DNA of 64,000 nt from an uncultured Sporosarcina sp. Lineage in GTDB: Bacteria > Bacillota > Bacilli > Bacillales_A > Planococcaceae. A program made the translations under genes and the position numbers. Each line of letters opens with the position of its first letter. Positions within the stretch are counted from its first letter, which is position 1. The notes beneath the pieces are model-generated. The model was not told the origin of the DNA. It saw only the letters and a program-made list of their open reading frames with translations, and made no database searches. The stretch covers positions 62,001 through 126,000 of the forward strand of contig CAOKMT010000002.1 in NCBI GenBank assembly GCA_948469885.1, read 5' to 3'. Shown one piece after another: positions 8,920 through 18,249 of the stretch.

Positions 8920-9939
8920 ATGGAAAACCGTTATTCGAGACAGACATTGTTCAAGCCAATTGGAGAGGAAGGGCAGAAGCGGATACGAGAAAGCAAGGTG
9001 CTCCTCATCGGTTGTGGAGCGCTCGGCACAGCGATTTCCGAAACACTTGTCCGGGCGGGAGTCGGGAAATTGATCCTTGCCGATCGAGATTACGTCGAGC
9101 CGTCCAATTTGCAGCGGCAACAATTATTTACGGAACAAGACGCAATCGATGGTACGCCCAAAGTGGTCGCGGCAGCGCGTCAATTGACAGCGATTCGAAG
9201 CGATGTGCAGATTCATACAATTCTCGATCATATTGACGGACCGCTAATCGAGGAACTCGTGCAAGATGTGGATCTTATTCTCGATGCGACTGATAATTTT
9301 GAGACAAGGTTGCTCATGAACGACATTGCGTGGAAAGCAGGCATTCCCTGGATATACGGAGCTTGCGTCGGCAGTCTGAGTACAATTTATCCATTTGTGC
9401 CGGGACAATCAGCTTGTTTTCGCTGCTTGCTTCCCGTTTTGCCCGCTGTGAACGAAACATGCGATACGGTAGGCATTATCGCGCCAGCTGTTCAAATTAC
9501 AGCAGCTCATCAAAGTGCAGAAGCGTTGAAATGGTTGTCGGGCAATAAAAATGCTATGCGTACTAAAATGTTGACATACGATGTTTGGAACGGAACAAAT
9601 ATCGAAGCTGGCATCGCACGGATGAAAAAAGAGGGCTGTGTCACTTGTGGCACGCACCATACATATCCTTCATTGAAAAAGGAAGGCGGAACAGAATATG
9701 CGGTTCTTTGCGGACGGGATACTGTGCAAATCATCCCCGAAAAAGAACGGGTTTTAACGCTTTTTGAAGTGGAAGAAGTGGCAAAACGTCTTGGCAAAAG
9801 CTATAAAAAGACACCTTACTTCGTTGAGATGCAAGCAGATGGATTTAGGTGGATCATTTTTAAAAATGGTCGGTTGCTTATTCATGGTTTGAAAAATATC
9901 CAACAAGGTCGCAAAATGTATCATCAATTATTTGGTTGA
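8920..9939 (+). CDS. moeB: ThiF/MoeB-family adenylyltransferase for MoaD (or ThiS) activation
   Basis: The enzyme adenylates the C-terminal glycine of the sulfur carrier MoaD, using ATP, for molybdopterin synthesis. An N-terminal Rossmann/E1 fold shows the nucleotide motif LLIGCGALGTAIS and the DRDYVEPSNLQRQ signature. Zinc-ligand pairs C166/C169 and C240/C243 and the conserved cysteine C181 are present. Length is 339 residues; the ~80-residue tail is not a rhodanese domain by eye. The start is ATG 8920 after GAAAGGAAGG; longer in-frame starts reach back into the transporter gene and are unlikely. Placement among Mo-cofactor genes favours MoeB over ThiF. Confidence 0.9.
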   Translation: MENRYSRQTLFKPIGEEGQKRIRESKVLLIGCGALGTAISETLVRAGVGKLILADRDYVEPSNLQRQQLFTEQDAIDGTPKVVAAARQLTAIRSDVQIHTILDHIDGPLIEELVQDVDLILDATDNFETRLLMNDIAWKAGIPWIYGACVGSLSTIYPFVPGQSACFRCLLPVLPAVNETCDTVGIIAPAVQITAAHQSAEALKWLSGNKNAMRTKMLTYDVWNGTNIEAGIARMKKEGCVTCGTHHTYPSLKKEGGTEYAVLCGRDTVQIIPEKERVLTLFEVEEVAKRLGKSYKKTPYFVEMQADGFRWIIFKNGRLLIHGLKNIQQGRKMYHQLFG

Positions 9940-9959
9940 AGATCGAAAGGATGATAGTC

Positions 9960-10478
9960 TTGGCAAAAGAACATGAATATAACAAGAAGGAAGCGCATAT
10001 GTTTTGCGTTTTGACAACGAGCGACACGAGAGACGAGTCAAGTGACCGAGGGGGGCGCTTGATTCGTGAGAAATTGGAAGGTTCTGGACATACCGTTCTT
10101 GAAACATCGATTTGTCGGGATGATCAAAAGGACATTGAGTCGATCATTGTCAAGTGGCTGCAAAACCCGAAAGTTGACGGTATTATCACGACGGGAGGAA
10201 CAGGACTCGGTTTTCGAGACGTAACGCCAGAAACGATTATGCCATATTTCACGAAGAAGATAGATGGTTTCGGAGAACTGTTTCGCATGATCAGCTACAC
10301 GGAAGATGTTGGCTCAAAAGCATTGTTAAGCCGGGCAGAAGCAGGCATTGTGGAAGATAAAGTGATCTATATGCTGCCAGGATCGGTGAAAGCGGTGGAG
10401 CTTGCGATGGACAAATTAGTTCTACCCGAATTGCATCACATCGTACATGAAATTACGAAACATTTGAATGAAAGTTAG
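9960..10478 (+). CDS. moaB: Molybdenum cofactor biosynthesis protein MoaB
   Basis: MoaB/MogA proteins bind molybdopterin and adenylate it before molybdate insertion. The 172-residue product has the expected fold markers: LTTSDTRDESSDRGG near the start, IITTGGTGLGFRDVTPE (about residues 81-97) and YMLPGSVKAVELA near the end. I choose TTG 9960, preceded by GAAAGGATGATAG; an earlier in-frame TTG at 9936 overlaps the moeB end and would add eight residues. It follows moeB closely and probably shares its transcript. Confidence 0.93.
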   Translation: MAKEHEYNKKEAHMFCVLTTSDTRDESSDRGGRLIREKLEGSGHTVLETSICRDDQKDIESIIVKWLQNPKVDGIITTGGTGLGFRDVTPETIMPYFTKKIDGFGELFRMISYTEDVGSKALLSRAEAGIVEDKVIYMLPGSVKAVELAMDKLVLPELHHIVHEITKHLNES

Positions 10479-10501
10479 TTTAACTATTGGTGTATCGAGA
10501 A

Positions 10502-10537
10502 GGAAAGCAGTCCCGACAGTGGAATGGACTGCTTTCC
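10502..10537. terminator. Perfect 12-bp hairpin between convergent moaB and moaC
   Basis: GGAAAGCAGTCC (10502-10513) and GGACTGCTTTCC (10526-10537) form a perfect stem with a 12-base loop. It lies between converging genes and probably stops transcription from both sides, although neither side has a clear T-run. Confidence 0.6.
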
Positions 10538-10547
10538 TATTCGCTTC

Positions 10548-11042
10548 TCAATGATCGACGCGTTTAAAGTCTCCGTTTTTCCCACCTGTTTTTTCGATGA
10601 GCATTGTAGGTCCGATGATCATCTCTTTACCGGCTGCTTTGCACATATCGTAAATGGTCAGGGCGGCGGCAGAAGCGGCAGTAAGTGCTTCCATTTCAAC
10701 GCCCGTGACCCCTTTCGTCTTCACTGTGGCATGGATAATGATTTCATAGCGAGAAGCAGCTTCATCGATTTGCCATTCAAATTGGACGTCAACGCCTGTC
10801 AGCGGAAGCGGATGGCACATTGGAATGATAGTTGCCGTATTTTTAGCGGCCATTACCGCAGCGATTTGCGCCACTGCAAATACGTCACCTTTTTTATTTG
10901 TCCCTTCGGCAATTTGAGCATGGATTGTTTCATTGACGACGATGGAAGATTGAGCGATCGCCGTTCTGGTGGTAACTGATTTGTCAGATACATCCACCAT
11001 TTTGGCACGACCTTGTTCGTTGAAATGTGTTAGTTTGGACAT
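10548..11042 (-). CDS. moaC: Cyclic pyranopterin monophosphate synthase
   Basis: MoaC works with MoaA to convert GTP into cyclic pyranopterin monophosphate, the first step of molybdenum cofactor synthesis. The 164-residue sequence has family hallmarks: [15 protein letters not shown] near the N-terminus, [12 protein letters not shown] (about residues 76-87) and [20 protein letters not shown] (about 115-134). The conserved KAAGKEM follows. It is the only gene of the Mo-cofactor set on the minus strand, diverging from moeA. The ATG is preceded on the minus strand by AAAGGAATG. Confidence 0.96.
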   Translation of the reverse strand: MSKLTHFNEQGRAKMVDVSDKSVTTRTAIAQSSIVVNETIHAQIAEGTNKKGDVFAVAQIAAVMAAKNTATIIPMCHPLPLTGVDVQFEWQIDEAASRYEIIIHATVKTKGVTGVEMEALTAASAAALTIYDMCKAAGKEMIIGPTMLIEKTGGKNGDFKRVDH

Positions 11043-11055
11043 AGTGGTTCATTCC

Positions 11056-11084
11056 TTTCAAAAGAACTTTGTACTCATTATAAC
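11056..11084 (+). promoter_or_regulatory. Predicted sigma-A promoter of the moeA-moaA operon
   Basis: TTTCAA (11056-11061) and TATAAC (11079-11084) have a 17-base spacer, ending 22 bases before the moeA ATG in the 64-base gap between divergent moaC and moeA. Confidence 0.45.
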
Positions 11085-11106
11085 AGATGATTGTGAGGGA
11101 GTAAGG

Positions 11107-12363
11107 ATGGTTGAAATAAGAAAACCGATTCAAGTGGCGGAGGCTGTTGAACGTGTCATGGCGCAGGTCTCCTATACAGGAACAGAGAAAATTCCGCTAG
11201 AACATACATATGGTCGCATTCTTGCAGAGCCGATCATTGCAAAGCACGACGTCCCGCCTTTTGATCGCTCTGCTTACGACGGTTTTGCAGTACGCGCGGA
11301 GGATACGGCTGGTGCATCCGGGGATGACCGCATCCCGTTTACGGTCATCGGCGAGATCGGTGCCGGACAAGTAGCGGATCGGCGTATTGGTTCAAACGAA
11401 GCGTATCGAATTATGACAGGCGCACTCGTCCCTGAAAATGCGGATGCGATTGTCATGTTGGAGCAGACTGTTGAAAGTGAAAAGGGCTTCACGCTTCGAA
11501 AGCCTTTCAGTGCGGGAGAGAATATTTCGTTCCGTGGCGAAGATGCCTTGGAAGGAGAGGTACTTATTCCGAAAGGGGCATTCATTCACCCGGGGACGGT
11601 CGCACTCCTTGCCACTTTCGGTTATGCGGAAGTGGAAGTGGCCAAACGCCCAGTTGTCGGTATTTTGTCGACAGGAACCGAGTTATTACGGGTCGATGAA
11701 GAGCTTGTTCCCGGCAAAATCCGGAATTCCAACGGGCCGATGGTAGTTGCACAACTCGCACGTATGGGCATTCAATCCAAGTCCTATGGGATGGAAGCGG
11801 ATGATTTGGAAGCATGTATGAAAACGGTGGAAAAAGCGCTTGTGGAAACGGATATTTTACTAACGACAGGTGGCGTTTCCGTCGGTGATTATGATCATTT
11901 GCCTGCTATTTATGAGCGGCTTGGTGCCGAAGTACTGTTTAATAAAGTAGCGATGAGGCCCGGTAGTGTAACGACTGTTGCCGTTCTTGAGGACAAACTG
12001 TTATTTGGTCTTTCGGGCAACCCGTCTGCGTGCTTCACAGGGTTTGAATTATTTACGCGTCCGGCGATCCTTCGCATGATGGGGGCGGAAAAACCGTATA
12101 TGCCTCGGATGAAAGCGATACTTGGTGAAGATTTCACAAAACCGAATCCTTTTACGCGTTTTGTTCGTGCTTCTTGGGAGATGACAGATGCTGGCCCTGT
12201 TACCGTGCCCGCAGGCTTCAATAAATCGAGTGCCGTATCTTCGATTGCCCGTGGAAATTGCATCATAGTCTTACCAAGCGGCACGCGTGGTTTTACAAAG
12301 GGTATGGAAGTGGATGTCCTCTTATTAGGTGCGGAACAAGGTGTTCACGATTGGGTACTGTGA
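11107..12363 (+). CDS. moeA: Molybdopterin molybdenumtransferase
   Basis: MoeA inserts molybdate into adenylated molybdopterin. The 418-residue length fits the family. Visible motifs are PPFDRSAYDGFAV (about residues 49-61), the MTGALVPENADAIVMLE segment (about 102-118), STGTELL and LTTGGVSVGDYDH (about 259-271), and the GLSGNPSACFTGFELF segment (about 301-316). ATG 11107 follows GAGGGAGTAAGG. The end overlaps the mobB start, and mobB, moaE, moaD and mobA then overlap one another in turn, so moeA leads a tightly coupled operon. Confidence 0.96.
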   Translation: MVEIRKPIQVAEAVERVMAQVSYTGTEKIPLEHTYGRILAEPIIAKHDVPPFDRSAYDGFAVRAEDTAGASGDDRIPFTVIGEIGAGQVADRRIGSNEAYRIMTGALVPENADAIVMLEQTVESEKGFTLRKPFSAGENISFRGEDALEGEVLIPKGAFIHPGTVALLATFGYAEVEVAKRPVVGILSTGTELLRVDEELVPGKIRNSNGPMVVAQLARMGIQSKSYGMEADDLEACMKTVEKALVETDILLTTGGVSVGDYDHLPAIYERLGAEVLFNKVAMRPGSVTTVAVLEDKLLFGLSGNPSACFTGFELFTRPAILRMMGAEKPYMPRMKAILGEDFTKPNPFTRFVRASWEMTDAGPVTVPAGFNKSSAVSSIARGNCIIVLPSGTRGFTKGMEVDVLLLGAEQGVHDWVL

Positions 12364-12860
12364 AAACAATCCACGTCATTGGCTTCAAAAATAGCGGAAA
12401 AACAACATTGATTGCGAGATGGGTTCATGTATTGAAAAATGAAGGTGTGTCCGTTGCTGTTTTAAAACACCATGGGCATGAAGGCCCCTTGGCGATGCCA
12501 GACGCCGACACGGATACGATGCAGTTTTTAAGTCGCGGTGCTGATGTTTCCGTCGTCGCAGGGGGAGGCGCTGTCCAATTGCATATGAATCATGAACCGG
12601 ATTTTGTGCGGATGAAAGAAATCGCAACGATGGATAAGCCGGATGTTTTACTCATAGAAGGGTATAAGAAAGAACAAGGGGACAAAGTTGTACTCCTCCG
12701 TGATCAAAAGGATTGGAACGAATTGCAAAAAATAGAAGGAATTAAGTTAATCGTCGGTTCTGCGGAATCGGCAGCGGGCATAGCCCATATAGAATGTCGA
12801 TCTGATATTGCCCAGCTCGACCGATGGCTTCTGAACTGGATGAAGGAGGAAATAGAATGA
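12360..12860 (+). CDS. mobB: Molybdopterin-guanine dinucleotide biosynthesis adaptor protein (P-loop GTPase)
   Basis: MobB is a GTP-binding partner of MobA in attaching GMP to molybdopterin, as NarG requires. The Walker A motif GFKNSGKTT (residues 8-16) is at the N-terminus, followed by KHHGHEG and the PDVLLIEGYKKE segment (about residues 96-107). The length of 166 residues is normal. The GTG start overlaps the moeA stop (GTGA) and has no strong ribosome site of its own, so translation probably depends on coupling to moeA. Confidence 0.94.
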   Translation: MKTIHVIGFKNSGKTTLIARWVHVLKNEGVSVAVLKHHGHEGPLAMPDADTDTMQFLSRGADVSVVAGGGAVQLHMNHEPDFVRMKEIATMDKPDVLLIEGYKKEQGDKVVLLRDQKDWNELQKIEGIKLIVGSAESAAGIAHIECRSDIAQLDRWLLNWMKEEIE

Positions 12861-13303
12861 AACCGTTTGAAATTGTTGAAGAGCCAATTGAACCACAACA
12901 GTATGCAGATTACGTCCTCCATGCAGGTGCAGGGGCTGTCACTGTTTTCACTGGAAATGTACGAGAGTGGACGCATGGTGTTCGCACATTGTACCTTTCT
13001 TATGAAGCCTATATTCCAATGGCGGAGAAAAAAATGGCGGAAATCGGAGCGGAAATGGAACAGCGGTGGCCTGGTATCAAAGTGGCGATTGTCCATCGAA
13101 TTGGTGAATTGCAAATTTCCGATATTGCCGTCCTTATCGCGGTCTCTTCTCCGCATAGAAAAGCGGCATATGAAGCAAATGAATACGCAATCGAACGGAT
13201 TAAAGAAGTGGTGCCGATTTGGAAAAAGGAAATATGGGAAGATGGCGAAGAGTGGATCGGTGCGCAAAAAAAGTATCCGGGAGAAGGAGAGGGTTCGAAT
13301 TGA
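12857..13303 (+). CDS. moaE: Molybdopterin synthase catalytic subunit
   Basis: MoaE transfers two sulfur atoms from MoaD thiocarboxylate to cyclic pyranopterin monophosphate, making molybdopterin. The 148-residue protein shows the family segments GAVTVFTGNVRE (about residues 25-36), LSYEAYIPMAEKKM (about 46-59), HRIGELQISD (about 80-89) and the late PIWKKEIWEDGEEWI with the catalytic lysine region. The ATG follows AAGGAGGA and overlaps the mobB stop by four bases. Confidence 0.96.
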   Translation: MKPFEIVEEPIEPQQYADYVLHAGAGAVTVFTGNVREWTHGVRTLYLSYEAYIPMAEKKMAEIGAEMEQRWPGIKVAIVHRIGELQISDIAVLIAVSSPHRKAAYEANEYAIERIKEVVPIWKKEIWEDGEEWIGAQKKYPGEGEGSN

Positions 13304-13533
13304 TAAAAGTACATTACTTTGCTCGACTTCGTGAATTGACGGGAAAGTCCGAAGAAATGGTCGATCGTCAATCGATGACTGTCCAACAACTGCTAGATTG
13401 GGCGGAAAATACGTATCCAGGGTTCGGAACAGATGCGATTCATGTGGCGGTCAATGAAGAATATGCATTAAAAGACGATATCATTCAGTCAGGTGATGTA
13501 TGTGCATTCATTCCACCTGTGAGCGGTGGATGA
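13300..13533 (+). CDS. moaD: Molybdopterin synthase sulfur carrier subunit
   Basis: MoaD is a ubiquitin-like sulfur carrier; its C-terminal Gly-Gly is adenylated by MoeB and then thiocarboxylated. The 77-residue product starts MIKVHYFARLRELTGK and ends in PPVSGG, with the required double glycine intact. The TTG start at 13300 follows GAGAAGGAGAGGG and overlaps the moaE stop. It is small and easily missed but certain from its ending and position. Confidence 0.95.
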   Translation: MIKVHYFARLRELTGKSEEMVDRQSMTVQQLLDWAENTYPGFGTDAIHVAVNEEYALKDDIIQSGDVCAFIPPVSGG

Positions 13534-14099
13534 GAACCGTTGGCGTTGTTCTTGCAGGCGGGTTGTCCAGGCGATTTGGGACGCCGAAAGCTTTTGCTCG
13601 CATCGGCGAGATGTATTTTTATGAACATGCCCTTCATGCGCTTCACCCGTTCTGCGAAGAAATTGTCGTCGTGACAAGACGAGAGCTGTTGGGCCGGTTT
13701 CCTTCCGAAGTCGCTGTCACCACAGATGTGCTTGAATTTGAAGGATGCGGTCCGCTTGCAGGAATCCTGTCTGCGATGGAGTTCGTGGAAGCGGACCGCT
13801 ATGTCGTATTACCGTGCGATATGCCGTTTATCGATGAAGCAGTAATCAGGAAATTGATCGCACAACATACGCAAGAGGTGACGACGGTCATTGTGGAAGG
13901 GCGTGTCCATCCGCTCATCTCTGTATGGGATTGTAAGGTAAAAAGTACGTTGCGGAAGACATTACAAAGCAAGCAGTTGAGAGTAATGGCAGCGCTCGAT
14001 CAAGTTGATGTTGTTTTCATAGAAGGCCATACGCTTACGGAAAACGTAGAAACTGTATTCGTCAATGTAAATAGACCGACCGATTTGGAAAGGGGTTGA
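13530..14099 (+). CDS. mobA: Molybdenum cofactor guanylyltransferase
   Basis: MobA joins GMP from GTP to Mo-molybdopterin to form the bis-MGD cofactor used by NarG. The nucleotidyltransferase signature [17 protein letters not shown] sits at residues 5-21, the metal-binding PCDMPFID near residue 93, and the [10 protein letters not shown] segment near 124. Length is 189 residues. The ATG overlaps the moaD stop codon (ATGA). The short gap to moaA keeps it in the operon. Confidence 0.94.
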   Translation: MRTVGVVLAGGLSRRFGTPKAFARIGEMYFYEHALHALHPFCEEIVVVTRRELLGRFPSEVAVTTDVLEFEGCGPLAGILSAMEFVEADRYVVLPCDMPFIDEAVIRKLIAQHTQEVTTVIVEGRVHPLISVWDCKVKSTLRKTLQSKQLRVMAALDQVDVVFIEGHTLTENVETVFVNVNRPTDLERG

Positions 14100-14103
14100 A
14101 AAA

Positions 14104-15114
14104 GTGGATGCAATCATAGATCAGCTAAAACGTCCGATTCGAGATTTGCGGATATCAGTGACGGATAAATGTAATTTCAGATGTACGTATTGTATGCCAA
14201 AAGAGATATTCGGCGATGATTATGTCTTTTTACCAAAAGAGGAATTATTGTCATTTGAAGAGATCGAACGGTTTGCAAGGCTATTTGCGGCACTCGGAGT
14301 GAAAAAACTGCGGCTGACGGGTGGCGAACCGCTTATGCGGAGAGGGTTGCCGGAATTGATTGCGAAGCTGATGACCGTCGAGGGGATTGAAGATATCGGA
14401 TTGACGACGAATGGAGTGCTGTTACGTCAGCATGCCCAGTCGCTTTACGATGCGGGTCTGCGTAGGTTGAACATGAGTCTCGATGCCCTCGATCCGGAGA
14501 TTTTTGGCACGATTAATGGAAGGGGAATTCGTCCAGATTTTATCCTTTCCAATATCGAGCATGCCCAAAAGATTGGATTTGAAATTAAAGTGAATATGGT
14601 CGTGCAAAAAGGGGTCAATGAAAGTGAAATTGTACCGATGGCTACGTATTTCAAAGATCGAGGCATTATGTTAAGGTTCATCGAATTCATGGATGTTGGA
14701 AATGACAATGGCTGGAGTTTTGAAAAAGTTGTCACGAAAAAAGAAATCTATGACAAATTGAAAGAAGTGTACGAAATAGAGCCGACTGAACAACATTATT
14801 TCGGGGAAGTTGCCAAACGGTACCGTTATTTGGACAACGGGGCGGAAGTTGGCTTCATCACCTCTGTTTCTGAGTCATTTTGTTCTTCTTGTACACGAGC
14901 CCGGTTGTCATCGGATGGAAAGTTTTTCACTTGTTTATTTGCCTCGGAAGGGTTCGATCTACGGGAAATCATTCGAAGTGGGGCATCGGATCAAGAGTTG
15001 TCGGATGCGATTAAAAGTGTGTGGGAACGTCGGACAGATCGTTATTCCGATGAACGGACCGAACAAACAGCGAAAAATCGAAAGAAAATTGGGATGAGTT
15101 ATATCGGTGGATGA
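14104..15114 (+). CDS. moaA: GTP 3',8-cyclase (radical SAM)
   Basis: MoaA is a radical SAM enzyme that, with MoaC, converts GTP to cyclic pyranopterin monophosphate. The SAM-cluster cysteines C23, C27 and C30 lie in [12 protein letters not shown]; the second, substrate-binding 4Fe-4S cluster is held by C260, C263 and C277. [10 protein letters not shown] is present, and the C-terminus ends in the Gly-Gly tail the family needs. The length of 336 residues is normal. The GTG start follows AAAGGGGTTG at the end of mobA. Confidence 0.97.
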   Translation: MDAIIDQLKRPIRDLRISVTDKCNFRCTYCMPKEIFGDDYVFLPKEELLSFEEIERFARLFAALGVKKLRLTGGEPLMRRGLPELIAKLMTVEGIEDIGLTTNGVLLRQHAQSLYDAGLRRLNMSLDALDPEIFGTINGRGIRPDFILSNIEHAQKIGFEIKVNMVVQKGVNESEIVPMATYFKDRGIMLRFIEFMDVGNDNGWSFEKVVTKKEIYDKLKEVYEIEPTEQHYFGEVAKRYRYLDNGAEVGFITSVSESFCSSCTRARLSSDGKFFTCLFASEGFDLREIIRSGASDQELSDAIKSVWERRTDRYSDERTEQTAKNRKKIGMSYIGG

Positions 15115-15154
15115 TGTTTTCGACGGAGCAAGCGTTAAATGGAGGGGGAGCGAA

Positions 15155-16117
15155 TTGAAAAGGAAGCTTTTTATTGCACGGAAATTACCGGAAGAAGTTG
15201 TAGCACCACTTCGAGAAAAGTTTGAAGTTCGCATGTGGGATGAAGCAGAAAAGCAAATTCCTGAAAAAGTTCTTTTGGAGGAAGCACGACAAGTAGACGC
15301 CCTGTGGACGACGATTACGGAAAATGTTACACGCCAATTGATCGAAGCTTCCCCGAATTTGAAGGTTGTGTCGAATCTTGCGGTCGGCTTTAATAATATC
15401 GATCTCGAAGCCGCGAAAGAACATGGAGTCATCGTCACGAATACACCGGATGTGTTAACTGAAACGACCGCCGACCTTGCTTTTGCATTGCTACTCGCTT
15501 CAGCACGCAGAATTACGGAAGCGGAACAGACCGTTCGAAATGGAGAGTGGACGTCATGGTCCGCGACACAGCTGACAGGAATGGATGTGTTCGGCGCAAC
15601 ACTCGGCGTGATTGGAATGGGTAGAATCGGGGAAGCGGCTGCACGCCGTGCGGCAGGATTCAATATGCGTGTTCTGTATCACAATCGGACGCGTAAGCTG
15701 GAATCGGAAAAGCGCTACGGTTTTGAATACGCAAGTAAGGACATATTGTTGAAGGAAGCTGATTTTGTGCTCATTTTTGCACCTCTAACGCCAGAAACGA
15801 AAAATATGATCGGGGAACAGGAACTAGCAAAAATGAAAGAAACGGCTGTACTGATCAATGTTGCACGCGGCGGTATCGTGGATGAAGAGGCATTGTATAA
15901 TGCTTTGAAAGACGGCACGATATGGGGGGCGGGGCTCGATGTTTTCGAAGTGGAGCCTGTGCCAATGGACCATCCGCTTCTTACATTGTCGAACGTGACC
16001 GTGTTGCCGCATATCGGCAGCGCCAGTATTCGGACCCGTTTGGCGATGATGAATATGAACGTTCAAGCGATGACTGATGTATTGGAAGGACGCGAACCGA
16101 AAAATCGAGTCGTTTAA
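15155..16117 (+). CDS. D-2-hydroxyacid dehydrogenase (glyoxylate/hydroxypyruvate reductase type)
   Basis: This NAD(P)-dependent enzyme reduces a 2-keto acid such as glyoxylate or hydroxypyruvate. The cofactor fold carries LGVIGMGRIGEAAARR (about residues 150-165). The catalytic trio is in place: Arg in INVARGGIVDE, Glu in DVFEVEPVP and His in VLPHIGSAS. I start it at TTG 15155 after GGAGGGGGAGCG, giving 320 residues; an earlier in-frame ATG inside moaA would add 16 unlikely residues. It is the last gene before a strong terminator and so may be co-transcribed with the Mo-cofactor genes, although its chemistry is unrelated. GlcDF later in the window makes glyoxylate, a possible substrate. Confidence 0.88.
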   Translation: MKRKLFIARKLPEEVVAPLREKFEVRMWDEAEKQIPEKVLLEEARQVDALWTTITENVTRQLIEASPNLKVVSNLAVGFNNIDLEAAKEHGVIVTNTPDVLTETTADLAFALLLASARRITEAEQTVRNGEWTSWSATQLTGMDVFGATLGVIGMGRIGEAAARRAAGFNMRVLYHNRTRKLESEKRYGFEYASKDILLKEADFVLIFAPLTPETKNMIGEQELAKMKETAVLINVARGGIVDEEALYNALKDGTIWGAGLDVFEVEPVPMDHPLLTLSNVTVLPHIGSASIRTRLAMMNMNVQAMTDVLEGREPKNRVV

Positions 16118-16127
16118 GTAATAGATG

Positions 16128-16169
16128 AAAAGCCTTTGAACAGGGGATATCCGTGTTCAAAGGCTTTTT
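16128..16169 (+). terminator. Intrinsic terminator of the Mo-cofactor operon
   Basis: AAAAGCCTTTGAAC (16128-16141) pairs with GTTCAAAGGCTTTT (16155-16168) and runs into TTTTTGT. It stands 10 bases after the dehydrogenase stop and ends the moeA-moaA transcript. Confidence 0.9.
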
Positions 16170-16550
16170 GTCGTTCTTAATTCTTACGGTGAACCACGCT
16201 CATGTTTCATGAAAGTTACTAGAACAATAGACATATTCATGGGAGACGATACATAGGATGCCAATGTCTAAGCTTGTACAAACAATAATGAGCAGACTGA
16301 CATCTAAGTGACATAGTGGAGGAAGGAGGTTGCTACGAAAGTTAAATCGTATTTAGATCAATCGTTTTTATTGAATACCAAATCAATGACATAATTATTT
16401 ATTTTGTTGATTGGAGCGGAAATCGACGTTGTTCGGATATTAGTCCTAAACGCTCTATTTATGAAACTGACTTACTTAATGCATGTTTCATTTACATTCC
16501 ATTTTGCAATAATACTCGAAATTTGAATGTACCCGACTGGAGGTAAGAAC
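16170..16550. other. Non-coding stretch before the permease gene
   Basis: About 380 bases without a credible gene, hairpin or repeat. It presumably holds the promoter of the permease gene, but I cannot point to a convincing -35/-10 pair. A TGGAGGAAGGAGG stretch near 16317-16329 resembles a ribosome site but opens only an eight-codon frame. Confidence 0.5.
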
Positions 16551-17966
16551 ATGGAAGATCAGAAGCTATTGAAAATTTTAGGGAATCGGGATGTGCTGGC
16601 CCTTGCTTTTGGTGCGATGATTGGTTGGGGATGGGTTGTTACTGCGGGTCTTTGGATTACAGAGGCCGGATCGCTCGGCGCAATTTTAGCCTTTTTGGTC
16701 GGTGGACTGCTCGTCGTTCTTGTCGGATTAACGTATGCGGAGTTGGCAGCAGCTCTCCCACTTGCAGGCGGAGAAATGTTTTATAGTTATAGCGCAATGG
16801 GGAGAGTCGCTTCATTTGTCACAACTTGGGCGATTGTCCTCGGTTATGTGTCCGTTGTTGCTTTTGAAGCGGTTGCACTTCCGACTGTTTTTGAATATTT
16901 AATCCCGAATTATAGTGTGGGCTATATGTATACGATTGCAGGCTGGGATGTCACGGCGACTTGGGTTGGTGTAGGGGTTATCGGTTCTATTTTGATCGCT
17001 TGGATTAATTATCGTGGCATTAAATTGACGACGGTCATTACGTTTATTTTAACGCTTTTAATTGTAATTGCAGGTGTGCTGTTAATTACAGGAAGTTCTG
17101 TTTCAGGAAACTTCGAAAACATGCAACCGTTGTTTGAAAAAGGTGTGGCGGGCATACTCATTGTCATCATCATGACACCGTTTATGTTTGTTGGCTTCGA
17201 TGTCATTCCACAAGCCGCGGAAGAAATCAATTTGCCTCGAAAAAGAATTGGACAACTGTTAATATTTTCTGTTTTCCTTGCGGTCGCTTGGTACGTTTCT
17301 ATTATTTTTGGAGTATCCCGCGTGCTAAGTCCTTCGGAAATCGCGAACTCTAATCTCGTTACAGCTGATGCGATGGCCAAAGCTTTTGGTGGCAGTCAGA
17401 TGATGGGGAATATTCTCGTGCTCGGTGGAATTGGCGGAATTTTGACGAGTTGGATCGGGTTTTACGTCGGAGGAAGCCGTGCGATTTACGCGATGGCTAA
17501 AGCGGGCATGCTCCCTAAATCGTTAGGAGAGCTCCATCCTAAATATAAAACACCCCATAAAGCAATTTTATTGATCGCTATTCTGTCAACAGCTGCTCCA
17601 TTGTTTGGGAGACCTGCGCTTGTTTGGCTTGTCGATGCAGGCGGACTGGCATTGGTTGTCGCTTGGTTTATGGTCGCATTGTCGTTTGTCATTCTAAGGA
17701 AAAAAAGACCGGATATGGCACGACCATTTCGTCTTTCCGGGGGCACATCGATTGGATGGATTGCCATGTTGATGTCGATCGGTGTTGCGATTCTTTATAT
17801 GCCCGGAATGCCATCCGCGCTCGTCTGGCCATATGAATGGATCATTATTTTCATCTGGACAATACTCGGTGTTATTTTGTATAAAAAATCGATGTCCCAA
17901 TATGGAACGTTAAATTCCAACGCACATATGGATAAGGAAATAGATCGGATTCTTAAGGAAGAGTAA
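16551..17966 (+). CDS. APC-superfamily amino acid permease
   Basis: The 471-residue protein is an inner-membrane permease of the amino acid/polyamine/organocation superfamily with about 12 hydrophobic helices. The first helix has the broken GAMIGWGWV segment (about residues 22-30), equivalent to the family's substrate-binding GxxIGxG turn, and FVGFDVIPQAAEEINLPRK (about 218-236) is the usual helix 6 to loop segment. ATG 16551 follows TGGAGGTAAG at 6-bp spacing. Its neighbours, an aminotransferase and a succinate-semialdehyde dehydrogenase, suggest an amine or omega-amino acid substrate such as GABA, beta-alanine or putrescine; this is inference. Confidence 0.88.
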   Translation: MEDQKLLKILGNRDVLALAFGAMIGWGWVVTAGLWITEAGSLGAILAFLVGGLLVVLVGLTYAELAAALPLAGGEMFYSYSAMGRVASFVTTWAIVLGYVSVVAFEAVALPTVFEYLIPNYSVGYMYTIAGWDVTATWVGVGVIGSILIAWINYRGIKLTTVITFILTLLIVIAGVLLITGSSVSGNFENMQPLFEKGVAGILIVIIMTPFMFVGFDVIPQAAEEINLPRKRIGQLLIFSVFLAVAWYVSIIFGVSRVLSPSEIANSNLVTADAMAKAFGGSQMMGNILVLGGIGGILTSWIGFYVGGSRAIYAMAKAGMLPKSLGELHPKYKTPHKAILLIAILSTAAPLFGRPALVWLVDAGGLALVVAWFMVALSFVILRKKRPDMARPFRLSGGTSIGWIAMLMSIGVAILYMPGMPSALVWPYEWIIIFIWTILGVILYKKSMSQYGTLNSNAHMDKEIDRILKEE

Positions 17967-18194
17967 TATTCGGGCATCCCGGGGATTAGTAATACGGATG
18001 ATAGCTTTGCGCAAAGAAGCTAGTTGAAGCACTGCGACTGGCTCCTTTTTGTCCATGTCATCATTGTCGAATAAACTGAAAATATTGAATTGACATTAAA
18101 AAGAGCGTGAGATATAGTGAATATCATGTACGAATCGATTGATGACATTTGTTACGCAGATTGATAGAAAACTAAAAGAAGTGCGATGTTAAAA

Positions 18195-18208
18195 AGAAAG
18201 CGCTTTCT
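18195..18208. promoter_or_regulatory. LacI/CcpA-type palindromic operator before the aminotransferase gene
   Basis: AGAAAGCGCTTTCT is a perfect 14-base palindrome with the central CG typical of LacI-family operators and cre boxes. It lies 42 bases before the aminotransferase start. Confidence 0.6.
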
Positions 18209-18249
18209 ATTCGTATGCCGTCTAATGCAAACTTAAGGGGGAGAATGGA

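Noticed and set aside
10524..10979. Open frame of 151 codons on the plus strand
   Set aside because: It is the antisense shadow of moaC, whose motifs on the minus strand are unmistakable.
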